A stretch of DNA of 64,000 bases from Arthrobacter cheniae (GTDB lineage: Bacteria > Actinomycetota > Actinomycetes > Actinomycetales > Micrococcaceae): positions 240,463 to 304,462 of the forward strand of contig NZ_QZVT01000004.1 in the NCBI RefSeq assembly GCF_003602275.1, read 5' to 3'. Under the pieces are notes generated by a model. The model ran no database searches. It saw only the letters and a list, made by a program, of their open reading frames with translations, and was not told the DNA's origin. Shown here one piece after another: positions 25,750 through 33,752 of the stretch. Within the stretch, counting starts at the first letter, position 1. Every line of letters begins with the position of its first letter. The position numbers and the translations under genes were made by a program.

Positions 25750-26403
25750 TCAGGCAGCGGCGACTTCTTCCAACCTGACGACGAGATCCGCTCGGTCCCG
25801 GGTGCTGCGGATCAAGTGCGCATTCGGCTCGTCGACCTGCGTCACCCACTCGGCGGCAGCGGCTGGGCTCTTCCCGAACCGTACGTGGCGGTCGATCAGG
25901 CGTTGGATCCTGACGTCGTCGTCCTGCTCGCAGTACCAGATCTCGGTGCACTGCTCCCGCACTTCATGCCAGCCAGGCGTATCGAGGAGGAGGTAATTGC
26001 CTTCGGTGAGGATGGTGGTGGCTGCGGGAAAGACCGGGATCGCACCGGCGATCGGTTGCTCGAGCGTCCGTTCGAATCCCGGCGCGTAGACCACGTCGTC
26101 GTGCCGTTCTCTCAGCCGTTTGAGGAGCGCTGCATACCCGTACGCATCGAAGGTGTCGGGTGCCCCCTTTCGGTCGAGCCTGCCCAGGCGGGTGAGTTCG
26201 ACGTCGGCGAGGTGGTATCCGTCCATCGGCACATGCGCATGGCGCTGGAGCTCCGGTGACTCCTGCCCGGCGTTGAGCCGCATCATGAGTTGTTCGACGA
26301 GCGTCGTCTTGCCTGCCCCGGGAGCGCCGACGACCCCGATGATCACGGAGTCGGCCTGCGTCTTGAGTTGCGCGATCCGCTGAAGGAGTTCCTCCAGGGT
26401 CAC
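25750..26403 (-). CDS. FrcK-like nucleoside/sugar kinase-fold protein
   Basis: P-loop kinase of the uridine kinase/PanK-like group, 217 residues. Walker A is GVVGAPGAGKTT, followed by VPMDGYHLADVEL and the TEGNYLLLD strand, the pattern of FrcK from rhizobial fructose importer operons. The GTG at 26403 overlaps the upstream epimerase stop as GTGA, so the longer reading to 26481 is unlikely. As the last gene of the binding protein / permease / ATPase / epimerase cassette it is expected to phosphorylate the imported or epimerised sugar, though direct activity of FrcK on sugar is not firmly established. Confidence 0.88.
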   Translation of the reverse strand: MTLEELLQRIAQLKTQADSVIIGVVGAPGAGKTTLVEQLMMRLNAGQESPELQRHAHVPMDGYHLADVELTRLGRLDRKGAPDTFDAYGYAALLKRLRERHDDVVYAPGFERTLEQPIAGAIPVFPAATTILTEGNYLLLDTPGWHEVREQCTEIWYCEQDDDVRIQRLIDRHVRFGKSPAAAAEWVTQVDEPNAHLIRSTRDRADLVVRLEEVAAA

Positions 26404-27275
26404 CGCGTGGCCTGGTTCGCGTGCAGGTGGTTCTCCATGAAGGTACGTGCGTGGACCGCGAGGTCCTCGCTGTCGGTCCACAGGTTCCGCCAGACGGCGA
26501 GGTCGTTGGACAGGCCACGGGCGACGACGGCGGACGAGAAGCTCTCGAAGGTGATGGGACCGGAGTAGTTGATGCCGGCGAGGGCGTGGAAGAACGACGT
26601 GAAGTCGAGGTGTCCCGAGCCGAGGTAGCCACGGTGGTTCTCACCGATGTGCACGTAGCCCAACCGCTCCCCCACCTCGTACACCGGGGTCACGAGATCG
26701 TTCTCCTCAATGTTCATGTGGTACGTGTCGAGGTGGATCAGCACGTTGTCCTCGCCGATGTCATCGGCCAGGCGCAGCGCGTCGTGCGCGGTGTTGATGA
26801 CGTTCGTCTCGTATCTGTTGCAGATCTCCAGTCCGAGGGTCATCGAGCGTGACTTCGCCTCGGCGGCGAGTTCTTTGAGGACACCCACCACGTTGTCCCT
26901 GCCTGCGGCCGTCATGGGGGCGCCGTACTTGCCGAGGGCGCTGAACAGGGCCCCGGTGAAATGGGTACCACCGAGTTCGTGCGTGATCTGCAGCGAGTCC
27001 TGGAGCAGCTTCGCGCCGCGGTCGACCGTCGCCGCATCATCGCTGGAGACATCGGCGTCGAAGGCCAGCCCGCGCGAGCAGACCACTCCGAGATCGTTCT
27101 CCACGAGGAGTTTCCTGGCGTGCTCGACGTCGAGGTTCAGCGAGTCGTGGAGGGAGAACTCGACGAGGTCATAGCCTGCGGCGGCTGTACGGGTGATGAC
27201 GGTCTCGACGGAGTCGCGGGAGGTGTCGCCTGCCCACACGAGAGCGTGGACACCAAGCTTGTTCTGGATGGTCAT
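26400..27275 (-). CDS. D-tagatose/D-allulose 3-epimerase family enzyme
   Basis: Metal-dependent ketose 3-epimerase, 291 residues, TIM-barrel fold. Diagnostic motifs are GVHALVWAG at the N-terminus, LEICNRYETNV (metal-binding Glu), HLDTYHMNIEE (Asp), YVHIGENHRGYLGSG (His) and TFESFSSAV (Glu), the metal-ligand set of the D-tagatose/D-psicose 3-epimerase family known also from Arthrobacter globiformis. It should interconvert fructose with allulose or a related pair. Start at 27275; GTGA overlap with the kinase. Its place inside a frc-type importer operon suggests the imported sugar is allulose, tagatose or a similar rare ketose. Confidence 0.9.
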   Translation of the reverse strand: MTIQNKLGVHALVWAGDTSRDSVETVITRTAAAGYDLVEFSLHDSLNLDVEHARKLLVENDLGVVCSRGLAFDADVSSDDAATVDRGAKLLQDSLQITHELGGTHFTGALFSALGKYGAPMTAAGRDNVVGVLKELAAEAKSRSMTLGLEICNRYETNVINTAHDALRLADDIGEDNVLIHLDTYHMNIEENDLVTPVYEVGERLGYVHIGENHRGYLGSGHLDFTSFFHALAGINYSGPITFESFSSAVVARGLSNDLAVWRNLWTDSEDLAVHARTFMENHLHANQATR

Positions 27276-27295
27276 GGGAATTCGTTCCTTCGTCT

Positions 27296-28054
27296 CTACT
27301 GCTCGCGGGAGCCGGTGATGAGGGCGACGATCTCGTCGCCGGTGGTTTCGCTGGTGCGCCTGCCTGCGACGCATCGGCCGGCGCGCATGACCCAGACCTG
27401 ATCGCTGAGTCGCATGACCTGGCTGAAATTGTGGCTGATGAGGAGCACCGGGTGTCCGTCGTCGCGCAATCTGAGGATCAGTTGCTCGACTTTCGCCGTT
27501 TCCTGGACACCGAGCGCGGCAGTGGGTTCGTCCATGATGACGAGCCGGGAACTGAAGCCCGCAGCCCGGCAGATGGACACGGCTTGCCGCTGCCCGCCGG
27601 ACAGTCGGCGGACCTTGGACTTCACGGCCGGCACGTTCACGGCGAGGGTGGACACCATGCGTTCGGCCTCCTGGCGCATCGCCTTCCGATCAAGGAAGCG
27701 AATCGGTCCAAGGCCGCGGGTGAGTTCGCGGTTCAGGAAGAGGTTCTGCCAAACGGTGAGGTCATCAACCAGCGCCAGGTTCTGATGCACGGTCTCGATG
27801 CCCTTTTCCCGGGCGTCCTCCGGGTTGCGGAAGTGTGTCTCCTCGCCGTCGAACCGGATGGAGCCTGACTGCGCACGGTGGATACCTGAGATGCAGCGGA
27901 CCAGTGTCGACTTCCCGGCGCCGTTGTCTCCGACGATCGCGGTGATCTCACCGGGGGCGAGCGTGAGACTCACGTTCTGGAGGGCCTTGACGTTGCCGAA
28001 GGACAGGGAAACATCCTGCACGTCGACGATCGGTTGGGTCGTGGTGGTGGTCAT
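27296..28054 (-). CDS. Sugar ABC transporter ATP-binding protein, FrcA-like
   Basis: Single-domain ATPase (252 residues) of a CUT2-type sugar importer. Walker A GDNGAGKST, signature LSGGQRQAVSICRA and Walker B LVIMDEPTAALG are intact. Most ribose-type importers have a tandem ATPase of about 500 residues; the single-domain form is the FrcA type. ATG overlaps the upstream permease stop as ATGA. It powers uptake by the adjacent binding protein and permease. Confidence 0.93.
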   Translation of the reverse strand: MTTTTTQPIVDVQDVSLSFGNVKALQNVSLTLAPGEITAIVGDNGAGKSTLVRCISGIHRAQSGSIRFDGEETHFRNPEDAREKGIETVHQNLALVDDLTVWQNLFLNRELTRGLGPIRFLDRKAMRQEAERMVSTLAVNVPAVKSKVRRLSGGQRQAVSICRAAGFSSRLVIMDEPTAALGVQETAKVEQLILRLRDDGHPVLLISHNFSQVMRLSDQVWVMRAGRCVAGRRTSETTGDEIVALITGSREQ

Positions 28055-29088
28055 TTCTGGAACCTCGAAAGTAGGGCGGCGAGGATGACGACGACGCCGA
28101 CGGCCAGGGGCTGGTAGAACTGCGACACGTTCATCAAGGTGAGTCCGTTGGTGAGCACCGTCAGAAGCAGTGCACCCACGATGGGTCCGAAGATGTTCCC
28201 CTTTCCACCGGCGAGGCTGATACCTCCCAGGACGACGGCGGCGACCGAGTTGAGCAGGAACGTCATGTTCGCTGCCGGTTCGGAGGCGCCTACCCGTGCG
28301 ATGAGCATGATGGCAGCGATACCGGCGAGGACACCGGAGATCGTGTAGACCGCGATCTTGATGCGGGCCGTGTTGATGCCGGTAGCCTGGGCTGCTTCCT
28401 TCGACCCGCCGGTCGCGAACAGGTGCGTTCCGAAGCGAGTCCTGAAGAGCAGCACGTGAGCCAGAACGGCGATCACCGCAGCGACGATGAAAGGAAAGCC
28501 GAAGATCAGCAGGCCATGCGTGGAGAAATTGATCAGGTCCACACTGAAGACCGAGATCGGCTTTCCGTCCGAAAGCACCAGGGCGAGGCCGGATGCCACG
28601 GAGAGTGATCCGAGGGTCACGATGAAGTCGGTGATCTTGCCCTTGGCCACGAGAATGCCGTTCAGGAAGCCGATCAGCGCGCTTGCCACGACGGCGGAAA
28701 TCATGCTGATCAGCAGGCCTGCGCCCTGGGAGAAGGCGATACCGAAGGCGATCACCCCGAGGGTCATGGTCGATGCGACGGACAGGTCAATGCCGTCACT
28801 GAGGATCACGAAGGCCTGACCCACTGTGAGGACCATCAGGATCGACGACGCGACGAGGATCGATTGGACGTTCCCGAGAGTCAGGAAGACCGGATTCAGG
28901 GCGGTGAACACGATGACGAGCAACACCAGGCCGATGATGGCGGCGTGGTCGGCCCAGAATCCGATGCGCCGCAGGTTCGAATACCAGCGGTCGCCGTGCG
29001 GCGCACTCGGAGACGGGGGCTGTCGGGTACTGGTTGCCGGCGGTGTCTTCCCTACCGGAGGCGTGGATGTATGCGGAACGGAGGACAT
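28051..29088 (-). CDS. Sugar ABC transporter permease, FrcC-like
   Basis: CUT2-family membrane permease of 345 residues with about ten transmembrane helices after a Pro/Ser-rich cytoplasmic N-terminus of about 35 residues. Family motifs include LTVGQAFVILSDGIDLSV, GFLNGILVAKGKITDFIVTLG, and the EAA-like FATGGSKEAAQATGINTARIK. The start at 29088 is chosen from the codon frame and position; the ribosome site (AAGGAAG) is rather far. The last codons overlap the ATPase start as ATGA. Imports the ketose handled by the epimerase and kinase. Confidence 0.92.
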   Translation of the reverse strand: MSSVPHTSTPPVGKTPPATSTRQPPSPSAPHGDRWYSNLRRIGFWADHAAIIGLVLLVIVFTALNPVFLTLGNVQSILVASSILMVLTVGQAFVILSDGIDLSVASTMTLGVIAFGIAFSQGAGLLISMISAVVASALIGFLNGILVAKGKITDFIVTLGSLSVASGLALVLSDGKPISVFSVDLINFSTHGLLIFGFPFIVAAVIAVLAHVLLFRTRFGTHLFATGGSKEAAQATGINTARIKIAVYTISGVLAGIAAIMLIARVGASEPAANMTFLLNSVAAVVLGGISLAGGKGNIFGPIVGALLLTVLTNGLTLMNVSQFYQPLAVGVVVILAALLSRFQK

Positions 29089-29119
29089 GGCGCCTGGCTT
29101 CCTTGGTCGGGCCTGAATG

Positions 29120-30127
29120 CTACTGAGCGAATGGATTGTCGAAGTCTTCGAAGGGTGCGGGTGCGGCGGCAAGGGCGTCGGAGACGTTGTCCTTGGTGAC
29201 CAGGGCCACCGGTGCCTCGACGTTCTCGGGGAGCTCGTCGCCGGCAGCCGCTGCTGCGCAAGCCTGGGCCCCCATCTCGCCGATGGCGTAGGGGTACTGG
29301 GCCACGGTCGCCGTCAGCTCGCCGGATTCCACGCCCGACAGGCCCTCGGGGACGCCGTCGACGCTGATGATGGACACTGTTCCGGTGAGGCCGGCATCCG
29401 CGACGGCGCGGGCGACACCCAGGCCCATGATGTCGTTGGCCACGAAGAAGCCAGCGATATCCGGGTTTGCGCGCAGCAGGTCCCCGGCCTTGGTCAGGGC
29501 GACCTGGCGATCCCAGTCCGCCGAGACGGTCTCCAGGACCTGGCCCTTTCCACCGAGTCCCTCCGTGAACCCCGTGACCCTGTCGCCGCTGGTGACGTCA
29601 CCGGCGATGCCGCCGATCACGGCGACCTTCGCGCCGTCGTCGACGAGGCTCGCCATGTGCTCGCCGGCCAGATTGCCCGCGGAGACATTGTCCGTGCCGA
29701 TGTAGGTGTCGGGCGTCGCGTTCGCGGACGCTGCAGCGTCCGGATCGACCGGGCTGTCGATGTTCACGACGGTCTTGCCGCTGGCCTTGAGTTGCGCCAC
29801 GCCCTGCAGCAGGTTGTTGCCGCTAATGGGGTTGATGATGAAGCAACTGAAGTCCTGGCCGGCCAGCGAGGAGAGCCGGTCCGCTTGGCCGCTCGTGTCG
29901 GTGATGTCCTGGGCGGCCTGGACCGTGATGGAGTCATCAGCTGCCTTGATGCCCTCTTCCATCGACTGGAAGAACGGGTTGTCGAGGCCCTTGATGACGG
30001 CGGCGGTCTTTGCTTCTCCGCCCCCGGACGCAGCGGGCGTGGTGGCGGTGGTGCTGCACCCCGCGAGGGAGACAACTCCCACAGTGGTGGCGGCGATAAC
30101 GATCAAGGTGTTCCGTAGCTGTGGCAT
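29120..30127 (-). CDS. Sugar ABC transporter substrate-binding lipoprotein, FrcB-like
   Basis: Periplasmic-binding-protein-like family 4 lipoprotein of 335 residues. The signal peptide ends in lipobox LAGC; the mature part has the sugar-binding opening KTAAVIKGLDNPFFQSMEEG, INPISGNNLL and DIAGFFVANDIMGLG hinge motifs. The start at 30127 has GAAGGGG at suitable distance. It is the first gene of the operon and is transcribed from a promoter (TTGCGT-17-TATGCT) that overlaps a palindrome next to the divergent ROK regulator. Ligand likely a ketohexose such as fructose or allulose. Confidence 0.92.
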   Translation of the reverse strand: MPQLRNTLIVIAATTVGVVSLAGCSTTATTPAASGGGEAKTAAVIKGLDNPFFQSMEEGIKAADDSITVQAAQDITDTSGQADRLSSLAGQDFSCFIINPISGNNLLQGVAQLKASGKTVVNIDSPVDPDAAASANATPDTYIGTDNVSAGNLAGEHMASLVDDGAKVAVIGGIAGDVTSGDRVTGFTEGLGGKGQVLETVSADWDRQVALTKAGDLLRANPDIAGFFVANDIMGLGVARAVADAGLTGTVSIISVDGVPEGLSGVESGELTATVAQYPYAIGEMGAQACAAAAAGDELPENVEAPVALVTKDNVSDALAAAPAPFEDFDNPFAQ

Positions 30128-30179
30128 CGTTGCCCCTTCTGACTTTGAAAACCATATGTACGTCGAAGTAACGTTGGGT

Positions 30180-30211
30180 GTTAGCATAACTACAGGTTGT
30201 GACGTACGCAA
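30180..30211 (-). promoter_or_regulatory. Promoter of the frc-type operon with palindromic operator
   Basis: On the minus strand -35 TTGCGT (30206-30211) and -10 TATGCT (30183-30188) are 17 bp apart. The -10 sits inside GTTA-GCA-TAAC (30180-30190), a likely operator of the divergent ROK repressor. TACGTC at about 30159 and GACGTA at 30201-30206 form a second, wider inverted pair. Confidence 0.65.
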
Positions 30212-30267
30212 CTACCAGCTCTGATCGGGTTAATATGACAAGCAGGGTCCGCAACGAAGGGGTGAGA

Positions 30268-31494
30268 GTGGGCGACAGTCCGTACACACCACCGCCCACA
30301 GGTGGTGCAACAGGTGGCACCGTGGAAATCCTGCAACTCTTTCGATCAGGACTCGTGCTCACGAAAACAGAGGTTGCTGCGCGGACAGGTCTGTCCCGCT
30401 CGACCATCAACCAGCGCATCGACTCACTCCTCGATACGCGTCTCGTAACCCCCTCCGGAGCGGAGTCCACGAAGGGCCGCCCAGCGGAGTCTTTTGCCTT
30501 CAACCGCACGGGTGGGCATCTGCTGGTCGCTGATATCGGCGCAACCGGAATGCGCGTAGGGCTATGCGATCTTTCCGGAACCATCCTGGCTGAAGTGGAA
30601 CTCACCATCCCGGTCACCGAGGGCCCCGACATCGTCCTTGGTCTCGTAGGGGATGAGTTCGTGCGCCTGCTCAAGGGCGCCGCCGCCCTGCCCGACTCCG
30701 TGGTGGGCATCGGCATCAGCGTGCCCGGTCCGGTGGACACGGCGTCCGGGCAGGTGGTGCACCCGCCGATCATGACGGGCTGGGACCAGTACGACATTCC
30801 CGGCTGGTTCAGCCGCGGTTACGACTGCCCCGTCATCGTCGACAAGGACGCAAACGCGATGGCATTCGGGGAACAGCAGGTATCGCACCCCGAGGTCAGG
30901 CACCTCCTCATGGTGAAGGTGGGCACCGGCGTCGGATCCGGCTTGATCTCAGATGGCCGGCTACATCGGGGAGCGGACGGGGCCGCGGGGGATATCGGCC
31001 ACAACTACGTCTCGAAGCCCGCATACGTGCGGGACGAACCGGAGTGCCGATGCGGCAACATCGGATGCCTGGAGGCTTATGCGGGTGGTTGGGCGATCCT
31101 CCGCGACCTCCAGGCCCTCGGCGTCGATGCAGATTCGGTGGACGATGCCGTCAGGTTGCTGCGCAGTGGCAATCGGGATGCCGTTCGGCTGGCGCGCAAC
31201 GCGAGCCAGCTCCTCGGCGAGGCCATCGCGGTCACTGTGAATCTCTTCAATCCGCAAGTTGTCGTAATCGGCGGGCAGCTGGCCGCGGCGGACGACTACC
31301 TGTTCGCCGGCATCAAGAGCGCCGTGTACCGCCGGTCCCTGCCACTCGCCACGCGCAGGATCCAGATCGTGGGCGCCACGCAGGGAAAGCAGGCCGGCAT
31401 CATCGGCCTCGCGCTGCTCGTCGCTCAATCCGTCTTTTCTGACCTCCCGTTGCCCATGCTGCGGCCCACGACCGCCGATAGGGTCGCTAGCTAG
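30268..31494 (+). CDS. ROK family transcriptional repressor, FrcR-like
   Basis: NagC/XylR-type regulator of 408 residues: N-terminal winged helix (GGTVEILQLFRSGLVLTK, TGLSRSTINQRIDSLL) plus a sugar-kinase-like ROK domain with DIGATGMRVGL, GTGVGSGLI and the zinc motif CRCGNIGCLEAYAG. The GTG at 30268 is favoured because GAAGGGG lies five bases upstream; an ATG at 30235 and a GTG at 30199 are in frame but lack ribosome sites. Rhizobial fructose operons carry a ROK repressor (FrcR) in the same divergent position, supporting control of the neighbouring importer by its sugar. Confidence 0.92.
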   Translation: MGDSPYTPPPTGGATGGTVEILQLFRSGLVLTKTEVAARTGLSRSTINQRIDSLLDTRLVTPSGAESTKGRPAESFAFNRTGGHLLVADIGATGMRVGLCDLSGTILAEVELTIPVTEGPDIVLGLVGDEFVRLLKGAAALPDSVVGIGISVPGPVDTASGQVVHPPIMTGWDQYDIPGWFSRGYDCPVIVDKDANAMAFGEQQVSHPEVRHLLMVKVGTGVGSGLISDGRLHRGADGAAGDIGHNYVSKPAYVRDEPECRCGNIGCLEAYAGGWAILRDLQALGVDADSVDDAVRLLRSGNRDAVRLARNASQLLGEAIAVTVNLFNPQVVVIGGQLAAADDYLFAGIKSAVYRRSLPLATRRIQIVGATQGKQAGIIGLALLVAQSVFSDLPLPMLRPTTADRVAS

Positions 31495-31623
31495 GACAAT
31501 TGCGCATAGCACACCCCTTCCGCATACCGGCTGGGCCCGAGGCCGCAGTCCTGGTGATTCCTCAGAACGGATGGGTCCTCCCCTGCTCAGAACACCCGGT
31601 AACACCGTCGTCGAGCGGGTGGT

Positions 31624-31635
31624 TAGGGTGGATGG
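31624..31635 (+). promoter_or_regulatory. -10 element for leaderless transcript of the phosphatase gene
   Basis: TAGGGT at 31624-31629 is followed by six bases and the ATG at 31636, with no Shine-Dalgarno. A clear -35 was not found. Confidence 0.5.
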
Positions 31636-32337
31636 ATGGCCACAGTTATCCTCGTGCGGCACGGCCGCACCACAGCGAATGCCACCGGACTGCTGGCCGG
31701 TCGATCCGTCGGCGTCAGCCTGGACGAGATCGGGCGCGACCAGGCGGCCCTGACCGGGGACCGGATCGCGGCCGTTCCCGTCGTCGGAGTGGTGTCGAGC
31801 CCCCTCGAGCGCTGTCAGCAGACCGCCCGGTTCATCCTCGATCGGCAGACCGGCACCCCGCACGCGCCTCTCGATCCCGACCTCACCGAGTGCGATTACG
31901 GCCAGTGGCAGGGCCGCACGCTCACCGAGCTCGCGACCGAGGATCTGTGGTCGGTCGTGCAGTCGCAACCGTCCGCCGTGACCTTTCCCGGTGGCGAATC
32001 CATGGCCGCGATGCAGGCCAGGTCGGTGGCAGCAATTCGACGCCACGATGCTGCCTTCGAGGCAGAGCACGGGCCAGGGGCCGTGTGGGTGGCAGTGAGC
32101 CACGGCGACATCATCAAGTCGATCCTCGCCGACGCGCTCGGCATGCACCTCGACCTGTTCCAGCGAATCAACGTGGGCCCCGCCTCCGTATCGATCGTGC
32201 GGTACGGCACCAGTCGGCCGAGCGTCTTCGCAACCAACACCGACGCCGGAGATCTGTCGTGGTTGTCGAACAGCGGCCAGTCCGACGATGCGCCGGTAGG
32301 CGGTGGCGCAGGGCACACGGCGCCACGAACCTCATGA
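31636..32337 (+). CDS. Histidine phosphatase, MSMEG_4193 type
   Basis: Phosphoglycerate-mutase-fold phosphatase of 233 residues. The catalytic RHG lies in ILVRHGRTTANATGLLAGR, the second His in WVAVSHGDIIKSIL, and the phosphate-pocket Arg in SSPLERCQQTA. It belongs to an actinobacterial group found next to DUF3090 and SCO1664-like genes near mycothiol synthesis in many genomes. The substrate is not known. Probably leaderless. Fifteen bases separate it from the DUF3090 gene. Confidence 0.9.
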   Translation: MATVILVRHGRTTANATGLLAGRSVGVSLDEIGRDQAALTGDRIAAVPVVGVVSSPLERCQQTARFILDRQTGTPHAPLDPDLTECDYGQWQGRTLTELATEDLWSVVQSQPSAVTFPGGESMAAMQARSVAAIRRHDAAFEAEHGPGAVWVAVSHGDIIKSILADALGMHLDLFQRINVGPASVSIVRYGTSRPSVFATNTDAGDLSWLSNSGQSDDAPVGGGAGHTAPRTS

Positions 32338-32352
32338 GCCTAAAATAGTTCC

Positions 32353-32925
32353 ATGCCCACAATTGTTCACGAGTTTGCCTGGCCCGATCGGGTCATCGTC
32401 GGCACCATCGGCGTTCCGGGGGAACGCACGTTCTACCTGCAGGTGCGCACCGGAAAGCAGATCGTCAGTATCGCCCTGGAGAAACAGCAGTCTGCCCTGC
32501 TCGCCGAGAAGATCGACGAGATCCTCGACCAGCTCATCAAGCTCGAGGGCAATCCCTTCAGCATTCCCACGAGCACTCCCGTCGAACTTGTCGACAATGA
32601 CCAGCTCGAGGCCGTCGAGGAACAGTTCCGGACCGGCACCATGAGCCTGGGGTGGGACCCGACGACGGCGCAAGTCGTCATCGAGGCCTACCCACTCATC
32701 GATGCTGATGCTGATGCTGATGCTGATGCTGATGCCATCGAGGAATCGCTCGATGAAGACGGCACCGACGCGCCGGAAATGCTGCTGGTCCGCATGCCGG
32801 TCGGCACCGCCCGTGCCTTCGCCAAGCGCACCCGTGAGGTCGTGGGCGCCGGGCGTCCGATCTGCGTGCTCTGCGGTTACCCCATAGACGCCGACGGGCA
32901 TGTCTGCACCGTTCCCGAGGTCTGA
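32353..32925 (+). CDS. DUF3090 family protein with Asp-Ala repeat
   Basis: Conserved actinobacterial protein of 190 residues (DUF3090 / YjaB-like with SCO1664-type neighbour). It begins HEFAWPDRVIVGTIGVPGERTFYLQ and ends with a probable zinc knuckle CVLCGYPIDADGHVC. Unusually, a run of six Asp-Ala pairs (about 116-128), encoded by the GATGCT repeat at 32701-32736, replaces a short loop. TAAAAT at 32341-32346 stands six bases before the ATG with no ribosome site, so an internal leaderless promoter is likely. It overlaps the next gene by one base (TGATG). Confidence 0.9.
   Translation: MPTIVHEFAWPDRVIVGTIGVPGERTFYLQVRTGKQIVSIALEKQQSALLAEKIDEILDQLIKLEGNPFSIPTSTPVELVDNDQLEAVEEQFRTGTMSLGWDPTTAQVVIEAYPLIDADADADADADAIEESLDEDGTDAPEMLLVRMPVGTARAFAKRTREVVGAGRPICVLCGYPIDADGHVCTVPEV
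32701..32736 (+). repeat. Hexanucleotide microsatellite, (GATGCT)5 GATGCC
   Basis: Six tandem 6-bp units inside the DUF3090 gene encode alternating Asp-Ala. Being a multiple of three, copy changes alter protein length without frameshift. Confidence 0.95.
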
Positions 32926-33692
32926 TGCCGGCGCCCGACCTGGTGACCGCCGAGCTGACGCTCACCGGCCGCATCACGACGGCGTCGAACGCTACCTTCC
33001 TGGGCAGCATCGGCGAGGCGGCTGTCGTCTATAAGCCGATCAAGGGCGAAAAGCCGTTGTGGGACTTTCCGGACGGGTTCCTGGCGCACCGGGAGGTTGC
33101 CGCCTACCTGGTCTCCGAGGTTCTCGGCTGGAACATCGTGCCGCGCACGTGGTTGCGCGATGGTCCGTTCGGCGAGGGAATGGTGCAACTCTGGCAGGAG
33201 ACGGACCCCGACCAGACGGCGGTTGATCTGGTCGCGGCCGACGATGTACCGGAGACCGGATGGAAGCAGGTCCTCGAGGGTCGAGACGAGAACAACCGAC
33301 GAGTCGCCCTCATTCACGAGGACTCGCAGGCTCTGCGACGCATGGCCGTTTTCGACGTCGTCGTCGACAACGCCGACCGCAAAGGCGACCACGTCCTCGC
33401 CATGGAGGACGGACACCGACACGGCGTGGATCATGGACTTACCTTCAACAGTGATCACAAGCTGCGCACTGTGCTCTGGGGGTGGCTGGGAGACCCGCTC
33501 ACCGCCGAGGAGCTCGATGGCATCGATCGTGTCAGCGACGGGTTGAACGGTGAGTTGGGCCGGGACTTGGCGGACCTGCTCACCGCCGAGGAAATCGCTA
33601 CGCTCGCCGCGCGCTGCGCCCGGTTGCGATCGGCCGGCCGGTTTCCGGTTCCCCGTGGCGAAATGCCGGCCGTGCCCTGGCCGCTGTTCTGA
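32925..33692 (+). CDS. SCO1664-family kinase-like protein
   Basis: Protein of 255 residues from a conserved actinobacterial family with a PI3/4-kinase-like or HipA-like fold. Features are SNATFLGSIGEAAVVYKPIKGEKPLWDFPDG (nucleotide-binding Lys), AHREVAAYLVSEVLGW, the probable catalytic DNADRKGDHVL and VDHGLTFN. Third gene of the phosphatase/DUF3090 trio, with its ATG overlapping the previous stop as TGATG. The target is unknown. It ends at a strong convergent terminator. Confidence 0.9.
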   Translation: MPAPDLVTAELTLTGRITTASNATFLGSIGEAAVVYKPIKGEKPLWDFPDGFLAHREVAAYLVSEVLGWNIVPRTWLRDGPFGEGMVQLWQETDPDQTAVDLVAADDVPETGWKQVLEGRDENNRRVALIHEDSQALRRMAVFDVVVDNADRKGDHVLAMEDGHRHGVDHGLTFNSDHKLRTVLWGWLGDPLTAEELDGIDRVSDGLNGELGRDLADLLTAEEIATLAARCARLRSAGRFPVPRGEMPAVPWPLF

Positions 33693-33701
33693 CGGACGCA
33701 C

Positions 33702-33738
33702 AACGTCCCGGCCTCTTGTAGCAGGAAACCGGGACGTT
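33702..33738. terminator. Bidirectional terminator hairpin
   Basis: A 10-bp perfect stem AACGTCCCGG / CCGGGACGTT with a 17-nt loop that can fold further lies between the SCO1664-like (+) and terC-like (-) genes. Confidence 0.8.
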
Positions 33739-33752
33739 CGTCGTCGAGCGGG

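Noticed and set aside
32701-32736. CRISPR-like or phase-variable tract
   Set aside because: Units are six bases without spacers and lie inside a conserved frame; copy change cannot switch the gene off.
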